From Marinifilum flexuosum (lineage in GTDB: Bacteria; Bacteroidota; Bacteroidia; Bacteroidales; Marinifilaceae), in NCBI RefSeq assembly GCF_003610555.1, contig NZ_RAPQ01000008.1, positions 124,001-188,000 on the forward strand: a stretch of 64,000 bases of DNA. Reading direction: 5' to 3'. The position numbers and the translations under genes are program-made. This document shows, piece after piece, positions 8,368 to 17,408 of the stretch; positions within the stretch are counted from its first letter, which is position 1, and each line of letters begins with the position of its first letter. Under the pieces are notes generated by a model, which was given only the letters and a program-made list of their open reading frames with translations, did not search any database and had not been told where the DNA came from.

Positions 8368-10137
8368 ATGGAGATGGAGAACAAAAGAAAATCAGATCAG
8401 TATTTGCTACCTCTTAAAAGAAGTGAATCGGTAGTTGGGAAATACGATCTTTACCCTTCCTTGCAAATGGAAGAGGGGAAGGTTTTTGTAGGGGGGGAAA
8501 CATTGGCACAAGAGCTAAGCAATGAGAAAAACATTGTGATTGATGGTTATGTGGGTGTTTTCTTCGACAAGATAAGGGAGAAGCTGAACGATCAGTTCCT
8601 AAGCCTGGGAAAGAAAGTAAATTGGGTGCCTATTGATGAGGCCCTAAAGGCTGAAGCCGATATTGATACCATGATAGAGCCTTTTCTGGGGGGAGACGAT
8701 CCGATATTTGGTACAAAGGCGACCATTGATCTTGCAGACTTCTTCAATCAGGAGAAACTGGAGAGTTTGCAGCCAATCCCAACTGCTGACCTGAATATCA
8801 TCTATGGTCCGGGAGCTGCCCTGGCCAATTGGGAAGGCAAATTGGTCTATATAGACCTGCCAAAGAATGAGCTGCAATTTAGAGCTCGAGCAAAAAGTAT
8901 TACCAACCTGGGGGCAAGTACAGCCCTTGAGAGCAAACCCATGTACAAGCGCTTCTATTTTGTCGATTGGATTGTTCTGAACAATCACAAGCAGGCGCTT
9001 CTGCCTAAGCTTGATGTTGTAATCGATGAGCAGCGCATCGATGAGGTGACCTGGATGAGGGGAGATGATTTGCGAGATGGCCTACGCGAAATGGCCAATA
9101 ACATTTTCCGTGTTCGTCCATGGTTCGAACCTGGTGCCTGGGGAGGTCAGTGGGTGATGGATAAAATAGATGGTCTGAACAAGGATGTGGTGAATTACGC
9201 CTGGTCTTTTGAGTTGATTGTACCTGAAAACGGCCTGTTGTTCGAAAGCAGTGGAAAGCTTCTGGAGGTTTCTTTTGACTGTATCATGTTTCAGGAAACC
9301 GAAGCAGTCATGGGAAAACATTCACAGGAATATGGCTTTGAGTTTCCCATTCGTTTCGACTTCCTGGATACATTCGATGGGGGAAACCTATCCATCCAAT
9401 GTCATCCACAAACAGAATATATAAACAAGCATTTCGGCGAGAGCTTCACACAAGAGGAGACCTACTACATTCTGGATGCAGGAAAGGATGCCAAATGCTA
9501 TTTGGGCTTTCAGGAAGAGGTTGATCCGAAGGCATTCGAAAGCGACTTGCAATACAGCTATCAGAACAAAAAGGAGATTGATATCACCAAACATGTGCAG
9601 GTTCACGATTCTAAAAAGCATGACCTGTTCCTGATTCCTCCGGGAACCATCCACGGGTCGGGGATAGATAATTTGGTTCTTGAAATCAGTACCACTCCCT
9701 ATATCTTTACCTTTAAGATGTACGATTGGTTGCGTGTAGATTTCGATGGCAAACCTCGTCCGATTAATGTTGAGCGTGGCATGGAAAATCTCTGCTTCGA
9801 TAGAAAAGGGCAGTATGTGAAAGACAAATTGATCTCCCATCCGTATTTATTGAACGAAGGAGCCGATTGGAAACACTATCACCTGCCGACTCATGAAAAA
9901 CATACCTACGATGTTCATCGTTATCATTTGAACACTGAAGTGGATATCGAAACGGAGAACAGATGCAATGTCCTTTCGTTGGTGGAAGGGGAAAGTATTA
10001 TTGTTGAGACACAGAACGGAATGCGAAAGCGCTTTAATTATGCCGAAACCTTTGTGATCCCTGCTGCTGCGGGATTCTATAAAATCATTAATGAATCGGA
10101 AGGTGAAATAATGGTGGTGAAAGCATTCATGAAATAA
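8368..10137 (+). CDS. Large class I phosphomannose isomerase-like protein
   Basis: Predicted to interconvert mannose 6-phosphate and fructose 6-phosphate in the cytoplasm, feeding mannose into glycolysis. The type I (cupin, zinc) signature lies in the C-terminal half: [18 protein letters not shown] gives the Q-x-H ligands, the Glu in [10 protein letters not shown] and the His in [12 protein letters not shown] complete the set. About 280 residues precede this core, more than in classical ManA. That N-terminal part has a uridine-kinase-like look ([19 protein letters not shown]) but no P-loop I can see. The frame is open from 8245, which would overlap the previous gene by over 100 bases; the ATG one base after that gene's stop is preferred. 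No signal peptide. Confidence 0.85.
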   Translation: MEMENKRKSDQYLLPLKRSESVVGKYDLYPSLQMEEGKVFVGGETLAQELSNEKNIVIDGYVGVFFDKIREKLNDQFLSLGKKVNWVPIDEALKAEADIDTMIEPFLGGDDPIFGTKATIDLADFFNQEKLESLQPIPTADLNIIYGPGAALANWEGKLVYIDLPKNELQFRARAKSITNLGASTALESKPMYKRFYFVDWIVLNNHKQALLPKLDVVIDEQRIDEVTWMRGDDLRDGLREMANNIFRVRPWFEPGAWGGQWVMDKIDGLNKDVVNYAWSFELIVPENGLLFESSGKLLEVSFDCIMFQETEAVMGKHSQEYGFEFPIRFDFLDTFDGGNLSIQCHPQTEYINKHFGESFTQEETYYILDAGKDAKCYLGFQEEVDPKAFESDLQYSYQNKKEIDITKHVQVHDSKKHDLFLIPPGTIHGSGIDNLVLEISTTPYIFTFKMYDWLRVDFDGKPRPINVERGMENLCFDRKGQYVKDKLISHPYLLNEGADWKHYHLPTHEKHTYDVHRYHLNTEVDIETENRCNVLSLVEGESIIVETQNGMRKRFNYAETFVIPAAAGFYKIINESEGEIMVVKAFMK

Positions 10138-10155
10138 GCATTAAGTATTAGACGT

Positions 10156-13100
10156 ATGAAGAAAATAGCCTTTTTTACCCTACTCGCAAGTTTGTTTATT
10201 AGTGCCTGTACTCAGGACAAACAGATTCTTTGGCAATTGGGAGAAAACGATAATTCCTGTGCTGAGTTTGCCTTGGCTCCCGGCGGATATAAAGACTATA
10301 TCGCCAATGATTTTGGTTGGGAAGACAAGTACTTCCTGATTGGAAAATCGGATGCAAAAAAGGATTGGCCATACATCATTCCGGGCATTAGCGATACCTG
10401 GGGTGGCACCTGGGGAACAGCCGGGTGGAGGTCCAGCACCCTGAACATCCTCTTTGGAATTGAATCCCTTCCCAAGAGAGGGGATTGGAAACTGACAGTT
10501 GATATTCTGGATTGCAATTCGAAAGATTTGCCCCTTTTCAAGGTCACCGTAAACGGTACATCGTGGAAATACAGCATACCGGAAATCAGCAAGAACTCTT
10601 CTATTGATACTTTGCCGGAAAATCCTTCGGAATACCTCATTGAGATACCTCTGCCTGCCGACCTTATCCGTAAAGGGGGGAACCAGATTAGCATGACTAC
10701 CCTGCAGGGATCATGGTTGAAGTTTGACCAGATTAAGCTGGAAGGACCTGAAAGTGTTCGTTTGGTAGCTGATGACAAAGTGCATATAAGGGGTGTGAAG
10801 GCAGCTGAGTATGAGTTAGACATCGATGGAAAATCGGTCCAGCCCTTGCTGGTGGATGTGGAACACCTGCAGGCAAGGCCCAAGCTGACCGTTATCCTCG
10901 ATGGGAAGGATATCTTTTCGGAGACCGTGGAGCAGGGAAGGTACGAATTTGAAGCGCCCATGCCTGCCGTGAAATCTCGAAAAGAGAGCAACTATGAGAT
11001 ATGGGCCGATGGAGTTAAGATTCAGGAAGGGGAAGTGATACGTTCCGCCCAAAAGAAAAGAACACCAGCTGAATATGTTGATTCGAGAATGGGAAGCGGC
11101 CACTCCCGCTGGATGATTGCTCCAGGACCATGGATGCCATTTAGCATGGTGAAACTGAGTCCCGACAACCAGAATCCAAGCTGGCAGGCGGGCTACGATC
11201 CCAACTTCGAATCAATAGGATGTTTTAGTCATATCCACGAATGGACCATGGCAGGACTGGGAATCATGCCAACCAACGGCCCTTTGCAAATCAAGGTGGG
11301 CGACGAGAAAGATCCGGATAGCGGCTATCGTTCGAGAATCGACAAGGCAACGGAAACTTCGCGCATAGGCTACTACAGTGTCGATTTGACCGATTACAAC
11401 ATTCAGGCGGAGCTGACAGCTTCTACACGATGTGGATTTCAGCGATACACCTTTCCTGATTCCGATGACGCAAGAATCTTAGTAGACCTGCAGATTCCTT
11501 GTGAATACACCTATCAGAACAGGGAGATAGAGCTGAAGCAGGTGAGCGATTACCGAATTGAAGGTTTTAGCCACCAGTTAACGGAGAATACCTGGGCCGG
11601 AGGCATCGATCAGGAGTACACCATTTACTATGTGATTGAGTTCGATCAGCCCATTGGCAAGATGGGAACATGGATAGACGATAAAATTAGCGATGCAAAA
11701 GCCATTCATGCCAAAGATGTTAAGGATGCCGGTTGTTATGTGGAGTTTAGCACCAGGAAAAGCAACCAGGTGCAAGTGCGTACGGGGATTTCCTATGTGA
11801 GCATTGACAATGCTGCTGAGAATTTAAAGACCGAGGTTTCCAATCCTTTCGGTTGGGATTTTGATTCCCTAAGAGCTCATCATGTGTCTGAGTGGAATAA
11901 GCTGTTGGGTCGAATCAATATATCGAGTAACGACCAGCGCGAGAAGATGCGTTTTTACAACAACATGTATCGCTCATTGTGCAGCCGTAATATATTCAGC
12001 GATGTAAACGGAGAGTGGCGAGATGCTGGCGAAAAGGTACGAAAGATGAAGGATCCTTCTTCTCCGGCCTTGGGTTGCGATGCATTTTGGAATACCTTCT
12101 GGAACCTGAATCAGTTCTGGAACCTGGTAACTCCTGAGTGGACCAATCGTTGGGTAAAATCACAACTGGCCATGTACGATTCTAATGGATGGCTGGCAAA
12201 AGGTCCTGCCGGAATGGAATATGTTCCCGTAATGGTGGCAGAACACGAAATCCCTTTGATTGTTGGAGCCTACCAAATGGGGATTCGCGATTACGACGTG
12301 GAAAAAGCCTACGAGGCGGTTCGCAAGATGCAGACAACACCTGCGCAAAAAGTAGGGGGTGGATTTGCCGGTAACCGTGACCTGGTAAGCTACCTGAAAC
12401 ATGGCTATGTGCCCTACGACAAGGGACGTTTTTCCAATTCACTGGAGTACTCCTACGACGACTGGACGGTTTCACAGTTTGCCAAAGCCTTAGGCAAGAA
12501 GGCAGATTACAAGAAGTTCCTTTCGCGAGGCTATTACTGGAAGAACATCATTGATCCAGACCTTGGCTTTGCGCGTATGAAAGATTCGAAGGGAAAATGG
12601 TTGCCCGATTTCGATCCGTACAAATCAGGAGCCAACCACCACTATGTGGAAGGTAACTCGTGGCAGCTAAGCTTTTTCGTTCCCCAGGATGTTCCTGCTT
12701 TGGCTGCAGCCATTGGCAAGGATCGCTTTGTGGAGCGATTGGATTGGGGATTTGGCGAAAGCTATAAAACCAGGTTCAACGGAATGAACGACCTGTACTG
12801 GAACTATCCTGTTGTTCAGGGAAATCAGCAGTCCATGCACTTTGCCTTTCTTTTTAACTGGGTGCAAAAACCTTGGCTAACACAGAAGTGGAGCAGGGCC
12901 ATCATCGATCGTTATTACGGTTATGGCGTTGCCAATGCCTACCTGGGCGATGAGGATCAGGGACAGATGAGCGCCTGGTTCATCATGGCATCCCTTGGCC
13001 TGTTCCAAACCGATGGGGGCTGTCGTGTTGAGCCCGTATATGAAATTGCCAGTCCGCTCTACAAAAAAGTGGAAATTGATTTGGGCAAACGATTTGGCAG

Positions 13101-13281
13101 GGGAGAAAAGTTCGTGATTGAAGCAAAGAACGCCTCCCGCCTGAACAAGTATGTGCAGTCGGCAAAACTCAATGGCAAGCGCCTGCAAGACTTTAAATTT
13201 CCTGCCAGAGAATTACTCAAAGGAGGAAAGTTAGAGCTTGAAATGGGCCCTGAACCTAATCAAAAGTGGGGTGTGCAGTAA
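10156..13281 (+). CDS. GH92 glycosidase lipoprotein with extra N-terminal beta-sandwich module
   Basis: Second exo-alpha-mannosidase-type enzyme, 1041 residues. A lipoprotein signal (LASLFISAC, Cys near residue 18) is followed by a roughly 300-residue module. Its opening ILWQLGENDNSCAEFALAP and later KRGDWKLTVDILD resemble the carbohydrate-binding beta-sandwich attached to rhamnogalacturonan lyases and many Bacteroidetes glycosidases. The GH92 part begins near VDSRMGSGHSRWMIAPG and carries EGNSWQLSFFVPQD and GDEDQGQMSAWFIMASLG, parallel to the first GH92 of the operon. G+C is clearly higher than in neighbouring genes outside the island (30 of 60 bases in 12061-12120). It is the last gene of the mannoside operon, followed by repeat and terminator. 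Confidence 0.9.
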   Translation: MKKIAFFTLLASLFISACTQDKQILWQLGENDNSCAEFALAPGGYKDYIANDFGWEDKYFLIGKSDAKKDWPYIIPGISDTWGGTWGTAGWRSSTLNILFGIESLPKRGDWKLTVDILDCNSKDLPLFKVTVNGTSWKYSIPEISKNSSIDTLPENPSEYLIEIPLPADLIRKGGNQISMTTLQGSWLKFDQIKLEGPESVRLVADDKVHIRGVKAAEYELDIDGKSVQPLLVDVEHLQARPKLTVILDGKDIFSETVEQGRYEFEAPMPAVKSRKESNYEIWADGVKIQEGEVIRSAQKKRTPAEYVDSRMGSGHSRWMIAPGPWMPFSMVKLSPDNQNPSWQAGYDPNFESIGCFSHIHEWTMAGLGIMPTNGPLQIKVGDEKDPDSGYRSRIDKATETSRIGYYSVDLTDYNIQAELTASTRCGFQRYTFPDSDDARILVDLQIPCEYTYQNREIELKQVSDYRIEGFSHQLTENTWAGGIDQEYTIYYVIEFDQPIGKMGTWIDDKISDAKAIHAKDVKDAGCYVEFSTRKSNQVQVRTGISYVSIDNAAENLKTEVSNPFGWDFDSLRAHHVSEWNKLLGRINISSNDQREKMRFYNNMYRSLCSRNIFSDVNGEWRDAGEKVRKMKDPSSPALGCDAFWNTFWNLNQFWNLVTPEWTNRWVKSQLAMYDSNGWLAKGPAGMEYVPVMVAEHEIPLIVGAYQMGIRDYDVEKAYEAVRKMQTTPAQKVGGGFAGNRDLVSYLKHGYVPYDKGRFSNSLEYSYDDWTVSQFAKALGKKADYKKFLSRGYYWKNIIDPDLGFARMKDSKGKWLPDFDPYKSGANHHYVEGNSWQLSFFVPQDVPALAAAIGKDRFVERLDWGFGESYKTRFNGMNDLYWNYPVVQGNQQSMHFAFLFNWVQKPWLTQKWSRAIIDRYYGYGVANAYLGDEDQGQMSAWFIMASLGLFQTDGGCRVEPVYEIASPLYKKVEIDLGKRFGRGEKFVIEAKNASRLNKYVQSAKLNGKRLQDFKFPARELLKGGKLELEMGPEPNQKWGVQ

Positions 13282-13295
13282 GACAAAAAAACATC

Positions 13296-13316
13296 TTTAA
13301 AAGATTTATATTGCTG
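13296..13316 (+). repeat. 21-bp direct repeat, right copy, at edge of the mannoside island
   Basis: Identical to 1705-1725. It lies 14 bases after the second GH92 stop codon and runs directly into the next hairpin, the same arrangement as on the left side after atpG. Confidence 0.8.
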
Positions 13317-13317
13317 T

Positions 13318-13346
13318 AAAGGCTGTCCTAATGGACAGCCTTTATT
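13318..13346. terminator. Hairpin terminator between convergent genes
   Basis: Perfect 11-bp stem AAAGGCTGTCC / GGACAGCCTTT with loop TAAT and a short T-rich 3' flank. It closes the mannoside operon and, being symmetric, may also serve the minus-strand S41 gene whose stop lies 27 bases to the right. Confidence 0.85.
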
Positions 13347-13372
13347 GATAAAACTAAACTATGATTAAGCAA

Positions 13373-14371
13373 TTACAAAATCTCTTGTATTGCTCTTTCT
13401 AAAATTTCATCGGTATTTCTATTGTCCCAATTCATTTGTACATTAATATCAGCTGGAACTCCCTTTTCCCAATATGGACTCATGTTTAAGTTAAGTGCTT
13501 GTGTAATGGAGAATCTGTAGGTCCAGCCATTTGGTAATTGACCACCATTTGGCATACCAAGGCCGCCACCCGTATAATCTCCAACTAATATCATATTATC
13601 AATAGCCTTAGTAGCAAGAGCAGTAAATGAACCAGCACTATAAGTTGATCGGTCAACCAAAACCATAACCTTATTTTGATATCTGATTCCTTCATGTGGA
13701 GTTAATATAGCTGGCTCAGCTTTACCAAAGGCATCATGATCTTTCCCATTTTTTATTCTCGAATAGTACAAAGTGGTTTCTTTTTCAACGAATCGAGCCA
13801 AAAGGTTGAAAATGTCTGTAGCAGCACCGCCACCATTTTCTCTTAAATCCAGAATTAAACCTTTGGTATTTTTATATCGGTTCAAGATGAAATCCAACTG
13901 ATCATCATCTACGGTTCCTGTAAAGGATGGAAATCTGATGTAACCGATTTGATTGTTTTCGATGAAATCGTGCTGGAAAGGACCTGTGATAAGGTAATTT
14001 CGAGGTAAATAGTTGTCTTCAATAATTCTCCAATCAAAATTGTCTTGCGCTTGATATTGCACCCCAAATCGTGAAACATTAAAGTTCGACATTAAGTTGG
14101 TGTGATCATCTTTTAATTCAGAAAGCATCCCACCCAATATGTCAAACAACTGTTCATCTGTGGTTTTATCGGTTATTTTGCTTTCGTATTTGATTTTAAT
14201 TTCGTCCCAGTCAATATCTTTTACATCAAAATAGGAATACTTTTCATTGCATTGTTTCCAAAGGTATTCAAAGTTGGTTTTTGCATCTGTTGACTCCAGA
14301 TCTTTATCCAATATAATTGATTCGCAAGAAGCTAAAAATGGGATGATTAATATTAATAAGTATTTTCTCAT
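13373..14371 (-). CDS. S41-family C-terminal-processing-like peptidase, lipoprotein
   Basis: Extracytoplasmic serine protease of the CtpA/Tsp/tricorn fold. The signal MRKYLLILIIPFLASC predicts a lipoprotein. An S41 N-terminal helical part (about residues 30-110, with LKDDHTNL) precedes the catalytic domain, which has IGYIRFPSF, GLILDLRENGGGAA and the nucleophile motif STYSAGSFTALATKA. The usual lysine about 25 residues downstream is not obvious; GDYTGGGLGMPNGG stands there, as in the tricorn/CRPP-like S41 subgroup. No PDZ domain is visible. Its start lies three bases after the stop of the barrel protein gene, so the two are co-transcribed and perhaps act together on envelope proteins. Confidence 0.87.
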   Translation of the reverse strand: MRKYLLILIIPFLASCESIILDKDLESTDAKTNFEYLWKQCNEKYSYFDVKDIDWDEIKIKYESKITDKTTDEQLFDILGGMLSELKDDHTNLMSNFNVSRFGVQYQAQDNFDWRIIEDNYLPRNYLITGPFQHDFIENNQIGYIRFPSFTGTVDDDQLDFILNRYKNTKGLILDLRENGGGAATDIFNLLARFVEKETTLYYSRIKNGKDHDAFGKAEPAILTPHEGIRYQNKVMVLVDRSTYSAGSFTALATKAIDNMILVGDYTGGGLGMPNGGQLPNGWTYRFSITQALNLNMSPYWEKGVPADINVQMNWDNRNTDEILERAIQEIL

Positions 14372-14374
14372 GAT

Positions 14375-15205
14375 CTATTTGGTTTTAAATAGTAAGGCAA
14401 TTTTTAATTTGTAGTTTGCCATCTCGAACTTGTCAAGATTTCCTCCGGTTTTATAGGCATCAAACCCATATCCCAATCGAATGGCATTTTTGTTTTTCAG
14501 AAAAACAGTGTAGTTCAATTCTGTTCCCAATCTATACCCACTAAACATTTTTAGTTGATGATTATCAAATACATTTGGGTCATTTGTAATACCCGAATTG
14601 TCATTATAGATATAACCATTTCGATAGGTGTTATTCATTAAAGCGAATTTCATCTTAAAAGACAATGCTCTCTTTCTTGGCTTCACATTAAAAAACAGAA
14701 ATTTGGACCTGCTGTCATTGGAAATATCCCAAGACAATTTTCCTGCTGCAAAAAGAGTTGAAAACACCTCTATACCAGTAGCATTGTTTTGAAATGATGG
14801 GTTATTTCGAATATGAAATGAGTTATGCCATTCGCCACCCACTTTTAGGTTCCATTTTTCTTGCTGCCAAATCGGATAAAGTTTTGAGTAGGATAAGTTG
14901 TAAATGGAAACCGTTGAAGATGCAGTATGACTGTTGGTTGAATTGCTAGCTAAACCAGTTGAAACAGAAAAAGACAGATCTCTTTCTTTTCCCTCTTTCC
15001 ATTTTACAAATCCCAATTCAAAATGCTTTAGGCCACCTGTATAAAATAGGGGAGATGTAGCCATATCTCTCATTTTAATGCTGTTTAATCCGGCAGCAAT
15101 TTTTATAAATTTGTCTGAATCCTGATTTTGATTGTCAAAACTTCCCTGGCTATAACTTAGGTTAGCAATCAAAATTCCTGTAAAAACTAATAATATTTTT
15201 TTCAT
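14375..15205 (-). CDS. Predicted outer-membrane beta-barrel protein
   Basis: I do not recognise a named family. The 276-residue product starts with a Sec signal (LLVFTGILIANLSYSQ) and then has alternating polar/aromatic strands typical of Bacteroidetes barrels, such as FELGFVKWKEG, WNLKVGGEWHNSFH and NAIRLGYGFDAYKTG, ending in a strand KLKIALLFKTK. It is the first gene of a pair with the S41 lipoprotein. Likely a structural or transport barrel, or the substrate/partner of that protease (inference). Confidence 0.7.
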   Translation of the reverse strand: MKKILLVFTGILIANLSYSQGSFDNQNQDSDKFIKIAAGLNSIKMRDMATSPLFYTGGLKHFELGFVKWKEGKERDLSFSVSTGLASNSTNSHTASSTVSIYNLSYSKLYPIWQQEKWNLKVGGEWHNSFHIRNNPSFQNNATGIEVFSTLFAAGKLSWDISNDSRSKFLFFNVKPRKRALSFKMKFALMNNTYRNGYIYNDNSGITNDPNVFDNHQLKMFSGYRLGTELNYTVFLKNKNAIRLGYGFDAYKTGGNLDKFEMANYKLKIALLFKTK

Positions 15206-15323
15206 GAAATTTTATTGTGTTTGTGCTATAAATAGCTCATTCTCTTAATTTATTTGATAAATGTTATGCTTGTCTTATGGTAAGACAAAAAGCGTCTGAC
15301 CTACACGTATAGGAAAATGAAAA

Positions 15324-16028
15324 TTATTTCAATTTTTTCCAGCTCGAGTCTATTTTCTGGAGCTCTTCTAATACTCCTTTTTGATGATCAGCACCATACA
15401 TCACAATGATCTTATCATACTTTGAGTTTTGGATGTGTTCTGCAATGACTTTATTGCGATGATTTAAGATGATATCCATTACGCTTTTGTCGTTGCTGAA
15501 ATTGAAATCTCCGTACAATGGCACTTGTAAATCTTCATTATTAAGTAGAATTTCTCCGTGTCTGTTTTCGTATTCCTGAATCAGCTCCTGAGGTGTGATA
15601 TCTACATTAAAATCGAGGGAGTTAACCTGATTCATAAATTGTTCGTTCTCTTGAAAAACCACACCTTCAACCTCTATTCTTTCAATCATTAAACTGTATC
15701 CTTTTTTGGAAGGAATCATACCAACAATTTTCTTTGTTTTTCGAAGCGTAAGAGTATCTGCAGTTTCGTAGTCGATCCATTCATAAAACAGTACATACCC
15801 ATCTTCCTTGTATCTTTTTACCTCCTGGGCTACATTGTCATAAAATTCCTGCTGTCCTAAATGGATCATATCAATAAAGTGAACCGATTTTTTATTAGAA
15901 CTGAAATCAGCAGATTCTACTTTGGTATTCGTTAGTCTTTTATGGAATTGAATGGCATCTTTAAAGCTGCATGAACTCACGATTAGAGCGAGAACGAAGC
16001 CAACTGCTATTTGAATTGATTTGTTCAT
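15324..16028 (-). CDS. TraB/GumN-like lipoprotein
   Basis: Lipoprotein of 234 residues (signal VGFVLALIVSSC, Cys about residue 20). Two motif regions fit the TraB/PrgY/GumN superfamily: HFIDMIHLGQQEFYDNV followed by FYEWID (metal-binding His plus acidic residue), and the distal MYGADHQKGVLEEL, which matches the usual G-x-x-H loop near the C-terminus. Members include Tiki-type metalloproteases and proteins of unknown role, so proteolysis is only a possibility. The gene begins inside the 3' end of the upstream alpha/beta hydrolase gene (68-base overlap), which implies translational coupling. Confidence 0.62.
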   Translation of the reverse strand: MNKSIQIAVGFVLALIVSSCSFKDAIQFHKRLTNTKVESADFSSNKKSVHFIDMIHLGQQEFYDNVAQEVKRYKEDGYVLFYEWIDYETADTLTLRKTKKIVGMIPSKKGYSLMIERIEVEGVVFQENEQFMNQVNSLDFNVDITPQELIQEYENRHGEILLNNEDLQVPLYGDFNFSNDKSVMDIILNHRNKVIAEHIQNSKYDKIIVMYGADHQKGVLEELQKIDSSWKKLK

Positions 16029-17307
16029 TGTTAAGATCTTTTAAAAGTTTAATTCCTTCGTTGATTGCTGAATTGTGTGTGCCTTTATCAACTGATATTA
16101 CTTTGGCTTTTCTCTCTTTTAGAAATTGCACTTCTTTTTCATTTAAGCTTCCAACTTGTTCATCAGTAGTGCCAAACACATAAGTTACTTTTGATAGGTT
16201 TTTGCAGGCCTTTAATTTTGAGGTATATCTGTTATGACCTAAACCTGCAGCTAGTTTGCTCATGTTTCGATCCAGAATATCTTTCTGTTTTTTAATCTTT
16301 ATTTTGAATTCATGGTTTCCCTTATGTAGGAACATGCCGTTTTTTCCCTCGCTAAAGGCATTCCATATCTCTGGATCGATATCAAGTCTTCCAACCATGA
16401 TGTAATAAGCATCTGCTACATCAGTACCATATTGAGCAAGTAATTCCTGGGTCATAAAAGCACCAAATGAAATTCCCAGTACATAAACCTTTTTGCCTTG
16501 TGATTTGAAATAGCTGATCACTTTATGCAAGTTTGCCACACTCACTTTATCAAAATTTTTTGCCTGATCAAAAGTGAACTCCTGATTGGTGAATTTTTCA
16601 GGTTCTTGAGTTTGTACTTGATGCACATTTATATACAATTGATCTTGTAGTTCTGCATTTCGGATTACACTAATAAATTCATCTTCGAAAAGCTCATTTA
16701 CCGGCCCTCCCTGTGTATTTACAATTACAATATCTGATGAAGGATTACCGTAAAACACTGCCAAATCTTTTATGCTGGTAAATTGTGTTGAATCTAATTT
16801 CTGAATGGCAGGAACCATTGTAATTTTCACACTGTCTTTGCCTAAAAATGAGAACTCTTGTGCATTTAGCGAAATGATTTTGGAAGGATTACTTTCAATG
16901 CTGTCACTTGTGTTAAAAACAATTTCATGAGTTTCCGGGAAGTATCTCCAGCTTTGTTTTACTTTCTGATCTGGTAAAAAATAGGTGATACTATCAGATT
17001 CGAACAGTAATTTTGATCCTAGATACACTTCTTTCAGATATTCCTTATAATCACCTTCATTCTTAAGTATTTTGTTCTTCTGTCTTTTTTTAGATGAAGC
17101 TAGAATCTCTTTATAAGCTTTTTGCGACAAATATGTGCTTGATTCCAAAGAGTATTGCCACTCTTTATTTAAAAGGTATTTGATTGAAGCATCTTGATTT
17201 TGTGATACACTATTGTACTTTGCAACAGAAAGCTTCTGTGCAGATCCTTCAAATGCCATACATGCGATAAGTGCAACGATTGCTACAAATAAAATAAGTT
17301 GTCTCAT
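15961..17307 (-). CDS. Secreted alpha/beta-hydrolase-like protein
   Basis: A 448-residue protein with a Sec signal (ILFVAIVALIACMAFEGSAQ) and a C-terminal alpha/beta hydrolase half. The nucleophile elbow is VLGISFGAFMTQ (G-x-S-x-G), a possible acid lies in VFGTTDEQVG, and the catalytic His candidate is in SVDKGTHNSAINEG. The first 190 residues are lysine-rich and look like a separate beta domain. Substrate is unknown. The last 22 codons overlap the start of the TraB-like lipoprotein gene in another frame. A membrane AraC-type regulator lies just upstream on the same strand, with an inverted repeat in the gap, so that regulator may control this pair. Confidence 0.66.
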   Translation of the reverse strand: MRQLILFVAIVALIACMAFEGSAQKLSVAKYNSVSQNQDASIKYLLNKEWQYSLESSTYLSQKAYKEILASSKKRQKNKILKNEGDYKEYLKEVYLGSKLLFESDSITYFLPDQKVKQSWRYFPETHEIVFNTSDSIESNPSKIISLNAQEFSFLGKDSVKITMVPAIQKLDSTQFTSIKDLAVFYGNPSSDIVIVNTQGGPVNELFEDEFISVIRNAELQDQLYINVHQVQTQEPEKFTNQEFTFDQAKNFDKVSVANLHKVISYFKSQGKKVYVLGISFGAFMTQELLAQYGTDVADAYYIMVGRLDIDPEIWNAFSEGKNGMFLHKGNHEFKIKIKKQKDILDRNMSKLAAGLGHNRYTSKLKACKNLSKVTYVFGTTDEQVGSLNEKEVQFLKERKAKVISVDKGTHNSAINEGIKLLKDLNNEQINSNSSWLRSRSNREFMQL

Positions 17308-17365
17308 TTTTTCTCCTTAATTTGGTTTGATACCTACAAAGGAGATGAGAAAAATTTGGTATGGG

Positions 17366-17394
17366 TTCCGAAATGTCGTTAGAGCACTTCGGAA
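17366..17394 (-). promoter_or_regulatory. Inverted repeat between AraC-type regulator and hydrolase genes
   Basis: TTCCGAAATG and CACTTCGGAA pair in 9 of 10 positions around a 9-base centre. It lies 59 bases before the hydrolase start and 15 bases after the regulator stop. No U-run follows at once, so an operator is as likely as an attenuator; AraC proteins more often bind direct repeats. Confidence 0.4.
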
Positions 17395-17408
17395 TTCTGA
17401 AAAGACTA

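Noticed and set aside
1705-13316. Integrase-type att sites around the mannoside island
   Set aside because: No tRNA gene, integrase or excisionase is present; the direct repeats are reported without claiming an integrase mechanism.
15961-16028. Frameshift joining the hydrolase and TraB-like lipoprotein into one gene
   Set aside because: The second frame starts with a complete lipoprotein signal peptide, so it is an independent gene that overlaps.
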